DNA from: Adiantum capillus-veneris
Lineage: Eukaryota; Streptophyta; Polypodiopsida; Polypodiales; Pteridaceae
DNA length: 64,000 nt
Assembly: GCA_014529385.2 (NCBI GenBank)
Contig: CM043955.1
Location: 153,252,140-153,316,139 of the forward strand
Direction of reading: 5' to 3'
Below the pieces are notes generated by a model. That model was not told where the DNA came from. It made no database searches and saw nothing but the letters and a program-made list of their open reading frames with translations. Each line of letters starts with the position of its first letter. Within the stretch, counting starts at the first letter, position 1. Below, piece by piece: positions 52,173 through 63,241 of this stretch. A program made the translations under genes and the position numbers.

Positions 52173-52465
52173 AGGAGGTGAAGAAGAAGAAGATGGAGAT
52201 GGAGATGGAGCAAGAGCACTCTTCTATTGCACAAATGAGAGAATGAGTAAAAATTAGGTTTAGTTGGCTTTTATATGAGCTCACCCCATTCACACTTGGG
52301 TGCCCATGCTTAGCCAACTAATCCCTTGAATGTCCCAGTTAGAGTGTGCCTCTCATCGGCGATCACTCTTATCCTTTTCCTATTGGTCCGACAAGCCCGG
52401 TACCTGACTCTAAATAATACAACATTTATAGATCATAGGGTGTTCGTGTGCCGTGAGGGTTAACA
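51886..52465 (-). repeat. GypC 5' LTR
   Basis: 580 bp, same ends as the 3' LTR. The (CT)n(CA)n tract is at about 52137-52171. TTTTATATGAGC at about 52267 is a TATA-like word only on the plus strand, so the minus-strand promoter is not identified. Confidence 0.95.
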
Positions 52466-53176
52466 CCTGTTTTGTAGCCTTGAAAGATGATCCGCTCGCA
52501 GATGCGTTTTACCTTTTTTTACTACCACTGTGAAGTCAAACTCTAGCAATATAATAAACCAGTGTACAATTCTCCCAGTATTGCATGGTTTATTTACTAG
52601 ATACAGAAGAGTTTGGTGATCTATGAAGAACACAAATTTGTTTGCAAGGAGATAATGCCGAAATTTCTTTACAGCATATATTATTCCTAATCCCTCTCTT
52701 TCAGTGGTGGTATAGTTCTTTTCTGCACTATTTAGCTGTCGGCTTGCATAACAAACCATGGTTCCATCTCTAGGTTGAGCCAGAATACTCCCAATTACGT
52801 ATGCAGAGGCATCGATGTGAACATGGAATATCTTTTCCCAATCTAGTTCTTTAAGTACATGTGCTGATACAAGGTTTTCCTTAAGCTTTTTGAATGAAGT
52901 TTCGCACTCCTTCGTCCAGTCGAAACTGGCTATTAAGCGATATAGTGGTCGTGCAATGACTGCATACATATATATGAATCTTCGATAATATCCGCAGTGT
53001 CCCATGAAAGATTGTACTTGTTTGGCATTAGTAGGCCTGGGCAAGTCTACTATGACTCTAATTTTGTCTAGGTCAATAGTTATGCCATTTCTTGAGACAA
53101 TATGTCCTAAGATGCGACCTTGCCTTACCATAAAATGCACTTTTCCGGGTTGAGACAGATTCGATATGTTCTGCAC
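52466..53176 (-). pseudogene. GypB RT thumb and RNase H
   Basis: 238 codons. GRILGHIVSRNGI and KQVQSFMGHCGYYRRFI are the RT thumb and connection. FHVHIDASAYVIGSILAQ is the first RNase H aspartate block, followed by YTTTEREGLGIIYAVKKFRH, FFIDHQTLLYLVN and the terminal LRADHLSRLQ. The frame runs unbroken into the insertion point of GypC, and the next codons are at 43629. RT upstream is joined by a one-base shift near 53150. Confidence 0.88.
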
Positions 53177-53539
53177 TTCTCAAATACCTTTTGTAAATGG
53201 TCAATGTGTTCTTCTTGAATAAGAGAGTGGACACAGACATCATCCATATGTATTTCTAAGAATATTCTTAGGTATTCTTTGAATGCATGAGTTATTAACC
53301 TTTGGAAGGTGGCTGGGACATTGGTTAGGCCAAAATGCATAACTCTATACGCATATATTTCCCATTCTGTGGAAAATGCGGTTTTGTGTTGATCCTCTTT
53401 TGCAATTGCCAATTGGTTGTACCCCGAAAACCCATCCAGAAATGAATAGGCTTGTTTTCCCGCTATCCTCTCAAGCACATGTTCTATGATTGGCAAGGGA
53501 TAATTATCCCTTATTGTTGTTGCGTTTACCTTTTTGAGG

Positions 53540-53633
<94 letters not shown>

Positions 53634-53715
53634 CAACTTTCCATTCTTTTTGGGGACAACCACAATGGGTGACACCCAATCTGTATGCTCGATTTCATAG
53701 ATGAATTCGGAATCC
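53125..53715 (-). pseudogene. GypB reverse transcriptase with a (CA)45 expansion
   Basis: Motifs after the repeat: DNYPLPIIEHVLERIAG, FLDGFSGYNQLAI, MHFGLTNVPATFQRL and the catalytic FLEIHMDDVCVHS (MDD). The segment before the repeat is PKKEWKVA. The 53542-53631 CA array lies at the conserved R-V-C-V-D-[LY] position and is read in frame as about 30 codons of Val-Cys, so the frame stays open across it. The added tract would disrupt the fingers domain. The start of RT at 53680-53715 is readable as a WVSP-type motif. Confidence 0.85.
53542..53631 (+). repeat. (CA)45 microsatellite inside GypB RT
   Basis: 90 bp of uninterrupted CA within coding sequence; 30 codons when read on the minus strand. 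Confidence 0.98.
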
Positions 53716-53716
53716 T

Positions 53717-54415
53717 TCAGCTTGTTAATCTCTTCTTTGATTCATTTAGCGAATGTGTCATTATATGTGTAAGGACACTGTTGCGGCTTGGTTTGACATC
53801 TGACTTTAACGGAATTTTATGTTGGCTTATCGATGGATCAACTCCCTTGAGGTCTTTGTAAGACCATGCAAACACATCTTTATACTTCTTGACAAGCTGT
53901 GTTAGCATTTCTTCTTCTTCAGGCCCTAAATCAGTTTCTATATAGACAGGTTGCGGCTCTTCGCCTGGTGCAGCGAGGTCAATTCGTTTTGCATTTTCTG
54001 GCCCATCGTAAGATTCCTGGTTTATTCTTTTCCTTATTGGTGGTGTCATTATGATTTTTCTGTCTTGGATGGTGAATTGTTGATAGTGGGACGGTACATC
54101 CAGGTTTTCTTTTCCTGAATCCTCCTTACCTTCACTTTCTACCTCAGTAGTCCATACCTCTCGTAACGTCCGTTTAAGTTCTTGGTATTTCTTTTTATGC
54201 TCCATTTTGGTCCACTCTGGATCTTTTGTCTTTTCACGTTTTGATTGTTGAGCTTTTCTTGAATTTGTTTCCGTTTTAGTTTTCCGTGCTTGTTTTATGT
54301 CTTCATGTGTCTTTTTCCCTCGAACTCTTGAGAATCTCCCTGATATTTTGTCTTTTACACAATCCTCTACCTTGACTAGCATTAGATAGTGCGTTTTGTC
54401 TTTTATCTTGGGCAT
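53717..54415 (-). pseudogene. GypB pre-RT region
   Basis: 232 codons. The first half is Lys/Arg/Glu-rich and low complexity. The second half has GPEEEEMLTQLVKKYKDVFA, WSYKDLKGVDPSISQHKIPL and SDVKPSRN, the segment that precedes RT in Tat-like elements. A shift at the end leads into RT. Confidence 0.82.
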
Positions 54416-54450
54416 CGAGTTTTCTCTAATCTTGTTTTTTGCTCTTTTTT

Positions 54451-54963
54451 TTAATAGCGTTCCTGGTGTCTAGGGTGTTGATTTGCAAAATCATAAAACT
54501 TGATATCTGCCGCTGTTTCCCTACTCTCGCTTGAGCTGTTTGAACACTCGTTATCTGCATCGTTACTTAATTCCAAATGCTCAGAGGAGTCATCAAACTC
54601 TTCTCGTTCTGATGAGTCTACATTCTCCTCTCCTACTGGTACAAGGTTTACCATGTAATAGGGTAGCACATCATAGCCGTCCTTATCACAAAATTTTGTC
54701 GTTGGGCTATTTGTAATGGCACATACGTCCAACGTTGCTAGTATGTGTTCCCATTCCATAGGTTCTAATGCATCCTTGGGAAAAGGTTCCGGAATATAAT
54801 CCTTGTCTTCAATAGCTCTTTCTAAGATGCATTCCTCTCTTTTTAAGCTCCCACAATGTGAAGCTCCACACATCCATAGCTCTTTTTTCTGCCCTAACCA
54901 TGCTGGGAGTTCGGACCCTGCCAACGTAGCCGAATCAAACTCTTTCACTAGTGTCTGGTTCAC
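54451..54963 (-). pseudogene. GypB protease-RT linker
   Basis: 170 codons with ELPAWLGQKKELWMCGASHC near the start and an acidic Ser-rich end (SSEREEFDDSSEHLELSND). No catalytic motif. It lies between protease and pre-RT and is typical of large gypsy polyproteins. Confidence 0.6.
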
Positions 54964-55053
54964 ATCTTTGTAACTATGGTCTTTTAGGTATATTTTGGTT
55001 GTAGTCTCCCCACGCCTGAGGTATATGTGGTCATAACCCCCAATCCTACTGTC

Positions 55054-55584
55054 TCATGAACGGTCTTCCCAGATGATCTCGTAATTGTTCTTCTTGCCAA
55101 AATCAACTATTGCAAATGTATGCTCATACTCGATTCCGCAAGAGGTGACAATTAATTTTTCTAAAAGTCCTAGAGGCTTTTCCATGAACCCATCTGCCAG
55201 TTGTAATTTCATCCTGGTTGCTTTTAAAGTCGGTTTTTCCCATTTTTTCCAGATTTCTTTGGTGGCAATTACGACTCCCGCTCCACTATCGAGAATAGCC
55301 TTGGATACTACTCCCTGGAAATCTATTGGTAGTGTGGTATTTCTGTCTTCTCCCTCATAATATTCTCCAACCTTGTTTAAAGGTACATGCCTAGTGTTCA
55401 GTGGAGGCTTGTCCAATTCTCTGATTCCTTCTTCAATCCTCGAGGTAGGGTCTTTTACTCCAAAGTTTTCTAAGCATTTGCCTACGGTGGTCCACATGTT
55501 TGGTCGTAACCTCGGGAGTTCAGCTAACGTGATTGTGCATGCCACAGGGGTGGACAATAACTCAATCAACCCTTGTGAATCCAT
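55054..55584 (-). pseudogene. GypB gag-side protease (PR1)
   Basis: 176 codons: GLIELLSTPVACTITLAELP, then VGEYYEGEDRNTTLPIDF, AILDSGAGVVIATKEIW with the intact active site D-S-G-A, and YEHTFAIVDFG with a broken end NYEIIWED where ILGRPF is expected. It would mature the polyprotein. It carries the same pre-protease motif as the relics at 17.05 and 20.2 kb. Confidence 0.87.
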
Positions 55585-55709
55585 TACTCTATTGGGAAAA
55601 ATATTTGAGATGGGATTGCTCTCACTTCAAACTTAGCTTCATACTCCCCTAGGTAAGAGGGTAGAGTTTTTAGCAAGTCAGGTTGGCTGTGCCCCGAGCT
55701 AATTGACCC

Positions 55710-56427
55710 CTAGCCTCCCCCTTGTGAATGCATATCAAATTTCATTTGTGATCTTGCCTCAAATTCTTCAATGGGAGGTAAGATCTCATTTTTTTCCTTC
55801 TCAGCACGATTTAGTTGGTAGTTTACCCCATTAGCTTCATTTGCTTCCCGGATTTGCTTCCAAAGGTCATCTAGACTGTCACACTCTTTACCCATTCCCG
55901 CCGATGTTTTGGGTTGGAAACCATCAAATGTCTCATCTATTGTATTTGACAGTATGATAGGTTCTCGCCTAGACTCTGAGGCAGTCGTGAGTCCCTCCTT
56001 TGTGTTTGCTTGTTTCTCTAGAGTTAGTGTGATAGGGGTTGGAGCTGGCACCTCGTGCCAACTTGCAGGTTTATTAGGTGGGTTTTCTATCAAGGATTGG
56101 GCTGTTTCAATCATCTTCCTACACATTTCCAACCGTTGTTTTTCTAGTTCCGCATATGGATAACATCCATCGTTGCTCTTGGTTTTGGTTGTTTTTGAGT
56201 CTGGCTTCGTATGATTTTAAAAGTACGTCAAGCTGCTCATTTACATTTTCTACCAGTACTAATCCTCCTGATCCTGCACTTTTGGGTTCCACTATTTCCT
56301 TGGGCCCTATGGTTGCAACAATGTGTGAGCTTAAACTAGTTAGATCCTCTAATCGCTCCAACCTATCCTTCGTGTGTTTTAGCTCCTCGGATAGAGCCGT
56401 TTGCTCCCGTTCCTTCCTGGATTTCAT
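55710..56427 (-). pseudogene. GypB gag C-terminal coiled region
   Basis: Two overlapping frames (56119-56427 and 55710-56132) are joined by a shift. The first has the helical KDRLERLEDLTSLSSHIVA and LDVLLKSYEARLKNN. The second has EMCRKMIETAQSLI, SLDDLWKQIREANEANGV and PPIEEFEARSQM. The plus-strand relic at 16.4-16.8 kb preserves the same blocks, which confirms that they are coding. Confidence 0.72.
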
Positions 56428-56612
56428 ACGAGCCTTTCTAGCTTTCCAAGTGCTTCATTGATTTTTTATTTCTGCACTAGGGGCATCGGACTTTGGCTCT
56501 TCAATTATGGGTTCGTTTGTTCTTCTTTGAGCATGTGCTCGTGTGACTACCTGAATAGGTATTATTGTTTCATTTTTTGACCCCCCACTGGATGGCACTG
56601 CTTCCAGCATGT

Positions 56613-56867
56613 TTAAAGTAGTTTTTGTTCCTTTGCTTGGTTCTTAGGGCAATCAGGAATCAAGTGAGTAATTCCACACTTGGTGCAGTACGCATTGACT
56701 TTAATGATTTCATCGTGAGGACAGTTCCTTAGCCAGTGATCTCCACCACACTTGTAGCAGGGTCCCTTAGGCTGTTGAGGTACTCCTTGAGTTTCTCTCT
56801 GTTGGTAAGCATGCCTCTGCCTGCCCATGCCTCCATTGGCTATGAACAACAATGTTCGTTCATCCAA
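56613..56867 (-). pseudogene. GypB gag zinc knuckles
   Basis: 84 codons with two knuckles, CYKCGGDHWLRNC and CTKCGITHLIPDC, both C-x2-C-x3-H-x4-C, about 17 residues apart. They would bind element RNA. Confidence 0.87.
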
Positions 56868-57219
56868 GCTGTATCTTCCTTCTCCTGTAGCCTAGGTAGC
56901 TGTTGGTGGTCCCGTACTTCCAATCATGCTCCAAGGTTCTTGCGTCTTAGGCTCTTTAGGTGGATAGTAGACAGGATTTGCTACATATCCATTGGATCTT
57001 TGTAATATGCATGCATGGGTACCAAAGCCTTCTCTTTTGGTTTGTTTACCATCGGTGCATACCTTATGCCGACCGGTCTTACTCCTAGTAGGGGTGGTTG
57101 TTGCTCCAATACTAGTTGTGGTCTTTCAACTCCTCCAGGTCCTGGTAGGTTACCTGTGCTGGATACCTAGGCATCGGTGGGATTTGAGGAGATGCTACTT
57201 GAGCTTGGGGAGCATAAGG

Positions 57220-57807
57220 TCACTCTCTCACATATCCCTTGTTATAATAACATTCCTCCGTCACATGGTTTGTCCATTTTTGTTCAATTGCACACCACTT
57301 TGGCTGCTTAGCTTGAGGCTTGGCATACATATTAATTTTTTTTAGCACTTCTTCCACGAGCTGCTCCTGGCTTACAGCTACTTCTCCTTTTTGTGCTGAC
57401 TTAGTGGACTTGCTTCCACTTTGTTGTGAGGATGAATCGTCATCAAGATCCTTGAATTCACCCTCCTTGTAGACCGCACAATTGTCTACAAGGTAAAGAG
57501 CTTCCTTAGTTAACTCATTTAACGTTGTGCTCCTCTTCATATGTAAATCCTTATGGAGATCTGCGTTTCTCAATCCTTGAATAAATATAAGCATAAGTCT
57601 GGATTGGGTTGGTAGTTCTTCCACAGGGCAAAACTTCACATATCTGTTTAGTCGTAGGGCTTCCTTTCGTACAGATTCCCCTTCCTTCTGTTTGAACTTA
57701 TGGATTTGTGAGACATTATTATGAGCTATCCCCCTTTGTGAGAATTCCTCAATAAACTCGTCAAAAACCTCCTCCATAGACTCAAAATCTCTACGCTCCA
57801 TAGAATC
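57220..57807 (-). pseudogene. GypB gag capsid core, downstream of LARD1
   Basis: From MERRDFESMEEVF, with EEFSQRGIAHNNVSQIHKFK, KEGESVRKEALRLNRYVKFC and LMLIFIQGLRNADLHKDL, the Retrotrans_gag pattern. The ATG at 57801 is internal: two codons upstream the frame meets the LARD1 end and continues at 63242 with TWFD. Confidence 0.87.
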
Positions 57808-57976
57808 TATAAGGACTAGGGAAAACTAGACATATGATCCTCTTCCCAACCCCCCATAATATAGGCGGGCTCCTAGCCCCTTGCCCTAGACGGATCCCCT
57901 GTCCACACTGTCTAGCCCGGCCTCTGGCCGAAGTCCATGACCACCCTAGTCCTTAGGTTTGACCCTTGTCCTGACA
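57808..57976 (-). repeat. LARD1 3' LTR
   Basis: 169 bp, TATAAGGACTAGGG to TTGTCCTGACA on the plus strand. Confidence 0.93.
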
Positions 57977-57990
57977 TTACTCCCCCCTTA
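57977..57990 (-). other. LARD1 polypurine tract
   Basis: Minus strand TAAGGGGGGAGTAA directly before the LTR start TGTCAGG. Confidence 0.88.
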
Positions 57991-60900
57991 AGGAAGAGTT
58001 TTCGTCCTCGAAAACACAAGTAGTAATATCTTCTTAAGAATACGGATGTTTTCCTTATTGACGTCCCATATGTGGGCTAGTTGTTTGTATGTCCGATAAT
58101 TGGTGCAGTGAGGAGGTTCAATGAAACCAAGAGCAATATCTTGATTTTCAACATTGTTGTCCTTTTGCAACCACTTGTATCAAATTGGTAACTCAATTTG
58201 TAACTTAGTTGAGTACTTGAAAGGAGTAACCACAACTAAGATTTATCCAAAGGCATAACCGGTTTTCAAATCTTCTAAAGGTACTGGAATAATGCCAGAA
58301 AACCTTGGCGTAACGTTCCATGCAGTTGTGAGCCAGATTTCCTACTCGCGTGAGTATCTTGAAAAGTTCATAGCTACTGAGGGATCGAATAGGGAGTGTC
58401 CTCTTGTCAGACTTCTGAATAGTTTGGAACACAAAGAACTACATGTTCATCCCTAATGAAGGTTACTTGCCAACATACTTTGTTAGCACACCTGGTAAGT
58501 CCTTGACTTATGAAACTATTGAAACAATATCCAACCCCACCACAACAGGTGTTCAAAGTTGAAAACCTTACTTAAGCAAATTCTAGAATAGGGAGAAAAT
58601 CATCTATTCAAAAATGCGTTGTCCTAACGTATGCTCTTAGCAGATCCTTTAGCAAAAGAAATATTTGTAAGCTGCCCATCCAACACGCGCAATTGTAAGA
58701 GTGAGGTGCTTTTCCCCAACCACTTATAGACAGTCTTCCACGACTGTCGATAAACGAGGACTCAATCATTGTGTATCCAGCCATATATTTGATATGGAGT
58801 GGAGAGAACCAACTAGGTTGAAAGCGGTTTGGAGTGGAGTAAGCTCATAGAGTGTAAACCAACCAACTCCAGACACCCATACGTAGCCGTTACCTTGTAC
58901 AGTAGGGTGTAAACTCATAAATCTGCTTGAAAAGCTGCACTTGAAGTGCAAAAAATTGCAGAAACAAAAAAGTCCATGAATTAGCATGCCGCTCCAAATA
59001 AATCAGTGTTAAACACTAGGGCCCATAACACCTAGTGTGCATGCATTTAACACAAATATATCCGAACCGCAATTTCATGATGAGACTTTCCACGATACAT
59101 ACGTGAAAGTCTTGCAACAAAAGTTGGACCATAATAGAATGTGACAACTCGGTCACACCTAGGTACCAACCATGAGACATTCTCATGAACATAGAATACT
59201 CTGCTATATGTAGAAACGACCCTCCGTTAAGGTGGTTTCACAGCACTTGTAATCACAACAAGTCTGTACTTAGTACCCGACAATTTCTGGCCACTGAAAT
59301 TGTTCCTGATACGGTGTGCTCCAAATGGTCTAATAAACGGATGCGACCAGCACGTAGGGACTTTGTCGCAACACATCATTAAAAATCGGGCGCCAGTGTT
59401 AGTCCCAAAGAATTATATTCTCCGCATGTGGAATATGTCTCAACTAAGGATGGCCGAAAAAGCGACATCCATCAAGTACAAGATGTACTTGTGTGTGGAG
59501 GAAACTATGAACACTCCGCGACGTGAGTGAGAGGGACCCTCATTATCATTGCTCCACATTGGCTAAACCGAACTCCTTGAGTTCCTAGACCATGTTGTAT
59601 CCCATGTGACAACATGTGCCAAATTGAACCCTACAAGTAGCTTCGTAATAGCATAAGGCAGAAAGATAGATTGGACACTTGGCCCAAAATACTGTGTGCC
59701 AACATGCCCTTGGCATGGCTCTGTAACATTCAAGCGTACTTATACGTCTTGAAAAACCAAGCAAAGCATACTAAAAATGGAATAACACCAAATCAATAGA
59801 TGCGTACCTAGAGATTTGAACGTAATGTTCACTTACCCGTATTCAAGTGGAGAGGAGCACGTCCCCTACCTGAAAAAACAAACAACATTGCACTGGGAAC
59901 CCTGGGTGTTGCCTTTGCAATCCAAGCCCGTGGATTAGAATCCACGTAGTCAAACCCCTTGGTAAGACTCATTGTAGAAACTACTCAGCTAGCAAGTAAC
60001 AGTCACCAACGTAGTCAACCATGTACAGAATGATTGGAATAAACTATAGAAGTTGAATTTGTCCGCTACCGCATGCTATATTGCGAGCTTCTTTCCTTGA
60101 AAGTATAACGAGAGTAGATCAAACTGTGATCCTCAATGCCTATGGGGAGATGTAGCAATCACTGGCCCGGTCTTACCCCAAAACAGTATGTCCATAGGCA
60201 ATCTGTAGTGCTATAGAGGGAGCTGGATATCCACACAAGTGAAATGGCTAGCTCTTATGGACAACCATGCTGTCTCAACTTATTGCTGCGTCTATACTCT
60301 GTGGTAGAGATCAGCTGATGGGAGTTTAAGGTTATCTAAAACTCAACTCGAGCACTGCACTGAAAACATGTAGTGCAAAATGATACTCTAAACATTCGTA
60401 ATGACAGGACTCTTCCTTGCCAATTAATGTCAATGTGTACTCCACTGCGTAGAGCCGTTCGATCTTGAGAACAATCATCCAAGAAATACCAACAATTGGG
60501 TCTTACCCTAGATTTAACAATGGATCTTAGCCAGCGTGTGTGGCTCATAGCCCTCATGGCAATTAGTGTTCAATCGTCAAACCGATGAAGACTAATGTGG
60601 ATGGCATCTTGCCCAATTTCTAGCTGAGAGTTAGAGCATCTTGGCTCAAGAGGACTAACTAGTGAAACATGTAGCAAAATCTTCTTAGCAAGTATGCAGT
60701 ATTCTTCGAGAGAAATAAGAAAGAGAGAGAAAGAGAGCATGCTGGGCTGAGGAAATTTCCTTAAGTTACTGCCTTGTATATTTTGCACCCATGCTTGTGT
60801 GCATCTTATGCGTAGCGTGCAGCTTATCATATAAGCATGCAATAATCTGGCTTTGAGAGATGTAGCAGAAAAAACAAGTCACACCTTGCTGCCCTTATTG

Positions 60901-61674
60901 TGTAGGGAATCGTGACTGTACAAAAATGACTTAATGATAGCACGTTGCCTTTGAATTAAGTCCAAGTTTTAGGTTCTTTTTAGTGGTGTTGTGTTTGGAT
61001 AGCAACCTAAACAATTCAAAATGATTCATAACTAATATTGTCCTTGACAGAGTGACTGTGAGAGAGCGTATTGTATACCACCTGGGTAACATGCCTTGCA
61101 TACAAAAGTGGAAGCCCGTGGCTACCGTGACAGTTATAAATGTAAAAATTAACACCAGAAGTGCCTTGCATCGGCTGGACTGGTAGGGATTCGGTGAGAT
61201 GATGTCCTGATTAATGTGGATGCCCGAAACTTGGTTGCCACTGCTCTTGATGCCAAGTTAATGGTAGCATGAATTAGAAGCTGTGCGTCACGTGAAATTG
61301 GTCAACCATTTGGATGTGCACAACAAACAATATTGTGATACGTATATCATATACACCCTAATGCACTGATCGTGTATGGATCTCATAAAGTTGTCGGCTG
61401 ATCGTATAAGCCGAGATGATGAAACTGGTCGTACCAAAAATGAATATATCAGAAAAGAAATTGGGGCATAATACTACCCAATTCAAAAAATGAACAATAT
61501 TCTGAAAAGCCACATGCATGTATGAAGATAGATAACTACTGTGCCTTGCACCAAAAACTGGAGTTTATGTCGAATCACAACTAATGCATCATGCTTACGT
61601 TGTCGAACATGTGGACATTGCTTTTTTTGATGCGTTCCTAAGAAAATAAAGCATAAGTTTTGACTTTTTGCACG
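57991..61674 (-). other. LARD1 non-coding interior
   Basis: 3.7 kb with only scattered frames of 60-75 codons and no motif. Composition is balanced and without arrays. Confidence 0.7.
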
Positions 61675-62214
61675 TCAAAAGTCGGATTGTGATAGTCGCT
61701 TCTTGACCACGTTGGTCATGACCGTATCTGTTTCTACAACTGAATTGTTTTGGGCATGTTGGACCTCGTTGGTCATAACTGGTGGGTTGACAACTCCGTG
61801 GGTTGCTGGAAAGTGGGAAGTTGATTCTGGTAGCATTTTGTAAACTAATTGCGTGAGATTTTCCACTTGTGTAGACAATATTTGGACCTATACAGCGAAC
61901 TTGCGAAATCGTGCATCAAAAGTTTTCCAATCTTGTCAAGTGACAAACTCCCTAGCATCTGGCAAGTTATTATCATCCTCCAGAATATCAAACACGCTCT
62001 GAGGAGGAGGTGTAGATACTTGCAGAGAGAAAGATAGACTACCTGGGTATGCATCATCCGTCCTTGTTTCCACGTGGGTACCCTCCATGAGAGTATTCGG
62101 CCACACCGTATCCACAAGTGGAGCAGACTCCAAGTTTTCGAAGTCAAACATGTGTTGATCATCAATTTCTGCACTCATGGTGAAAACGTGTTGTGCGAAC
62201 AAAAGAGAAAACAA
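61675..62214 (-). pseudogene. LARD1 orphan reading frame
   Basis: About 180 codons in a single phase from the ATG at 62214 (or the internal ATG at 62178, MSAEIDDQHMFDFENL), with two stops at about 61936 and 61897. The N-terminal part is acidic, followed by a helical WKTFDARFRKFA-like stretch, then QVENLTQLVYKML and VVKKRLSQSDF. It sits where gag would begin, about 0.85 kb from the primer site. It resembles no domain I know and may be a relic of a small gag-like protein. Confidence 0.4.
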
Positions 62215-63057
62215 TACCTTGGAGTGCAGAAAGGCTCGTAGCCATATCGAACACAGAAACTCGTAGCAGAGGCCGTGATTAGTTGTGCTAACTCCGCCTT
62301 GATTCCAAAAAATAATCCCGTAGTCGTAGTTTGCACCGTAGCCGATAATTAGCCGTGCTAATTACGTTGGTCATCAAAGCTTTAAGCAACCCGTAAATCC
62401 ATGATGTTGGATACTTGTTTGAAAACTTATAAGTTGTCGTCGACAAAGCTTGACATCCTGTCAAAGAAGTTCTTGGACCTTCGGCGAAGTTATGTTGACC
62501 TTGGTGTTCAAAGCCGAAAATATTGTCGTATAATAATTAAGTGCAAAAATCTGCAACTTAATCACTCTTGGATCGTTGAACGGTATGCCGAGATTCGAGG
62601 GCCGTGCCTCTCTTTGTATGATGCCGAAATCTGTTTGGCTTGTATGCCGTAACCCGTTCGGCTTGTATGGATGTATGCCGAGGTGGGCATGCACCCTCAG
62701 TCAATAACCAATTTGCCCAAAGGTTTTGACCTTAGGGCATCGTGTGAACAAGAAGCCACAGCGCGATGGCGTCCTGCTCAGGAGTCGTCAAGAGCGAGAG
62801 AAGCTTGCTACGCCGAGGGGAGCGTTTGGTTGCACCTACCAGAGAGACGGGTTGTCTCCAACACGGGCTCGCGCACCTGTCAAGGCCGAAAACGCCCTGT
62901 TTTGTGCAGATACCACAGTTGGTCTCCCTCCTCGCAAGCGGGGCTGCCCACCCCCGAGCTCTGTCGAGTTTCTTGTGTAGAGAAGCATCACACCTCATGC
63001 ACATGCAAGCTAAAAATAGAGGTGGCTCTCCATGCCTGTGTGTCCCCCAAAAAAGAG
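62215..63057 (-). other. LARD1 5' leader
   Basis: Frames of 75-130 codons overlap on both strands at 62670-63077 because the DNA is GC-rich; none has a recognisable domain. CCGTAGCCGATAATTAG-like words recur near 62270-62360. Confidence 0.5.
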
Positions 63058-63071
63058 TGGCTTTGATACCA
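63058..63071 (-). other. LARD1 primer binding site
   Basis: Minus strand TGGTATCAAAGCCA, one base from the LTR end. A variant of the initiator-methionine tRNA site. Confidence 0.85.
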
Positions 63072-63072
63072 G

Positions 63073-63241
63073 TATAAGGACTAGGGAAAGCTAGACATAG
63101 GATCCTCCTCCCAACCCCCCATAATATAGGCGGGCTCCTAGCCCCTTGCCCTAGACGGATTCCCTGTCCACACTGTCTAGCCCGACTCCTGGCCGAAGTC
63201 CATGACCACCCTAGTCCTTAGGTTTGACCCTTGTCCTGACA
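63073..63241 (-). repeat. LARD1 5' LTR
   Basis: 169 bp, same length and ends as the left copy. About seven base differences give roughly 96% identity by eye. Confidence 0.93.

Larger units (their letters stand above)
43630..52465 (-). mobile_element. GypC, gag-protease-only gypsy element inserted in GypB
   Basis: An 8,836-bp element with LTRs at 43630-44217 and 51886-52465, a perfect duplication CCTGT (43625-43629 and 52466-52470), a tRNA-Asp primer site and a polypurine tract. It codes for gag with four zinc knuckles, a protease and a W-[IV]-P-K domain, but has no RT, RNase H or integrase. Its 1.7 kb after the coding region is empty. Such gag-bearing, pol-less LTR elements have been called TR-GAG. 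It probably relied on enzymes of a GypB-like partner. The LTRs are very similar, differing mostly in SSR length. Confidence 0.93.
57808..63241 (-). mobile_element. LARD1, non-autonomous LTR element inserted in GypB gag
   Basis: 5,434 bp with 169-bp LTRs (57808-57976 and 63073-63241) differing at about seven positions. A tRNA-iMet-type primer site lies beside the right LTR and a polypurine tract beside the left, so it runs on the minus strand. The flanks GAATC (57803-57807) and TAATC (63242-63246) match at four of five bases, and excising it restores the gag frame. LTR ends are TG..TA, a rare variant of TG..CA. No pol or gag domain is found in 5 kb of internal DNA, the pattern of a large retrotransposon derivative (LARD). 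Confidence 0.9.

Noticed and set aside
62670-63077. Overlapping 84-131-codon frames in LARD1
   Set aside because: They overlap on both strands in a GC-rich leader that sits between a primer site and the only candidate ORF; no domain.
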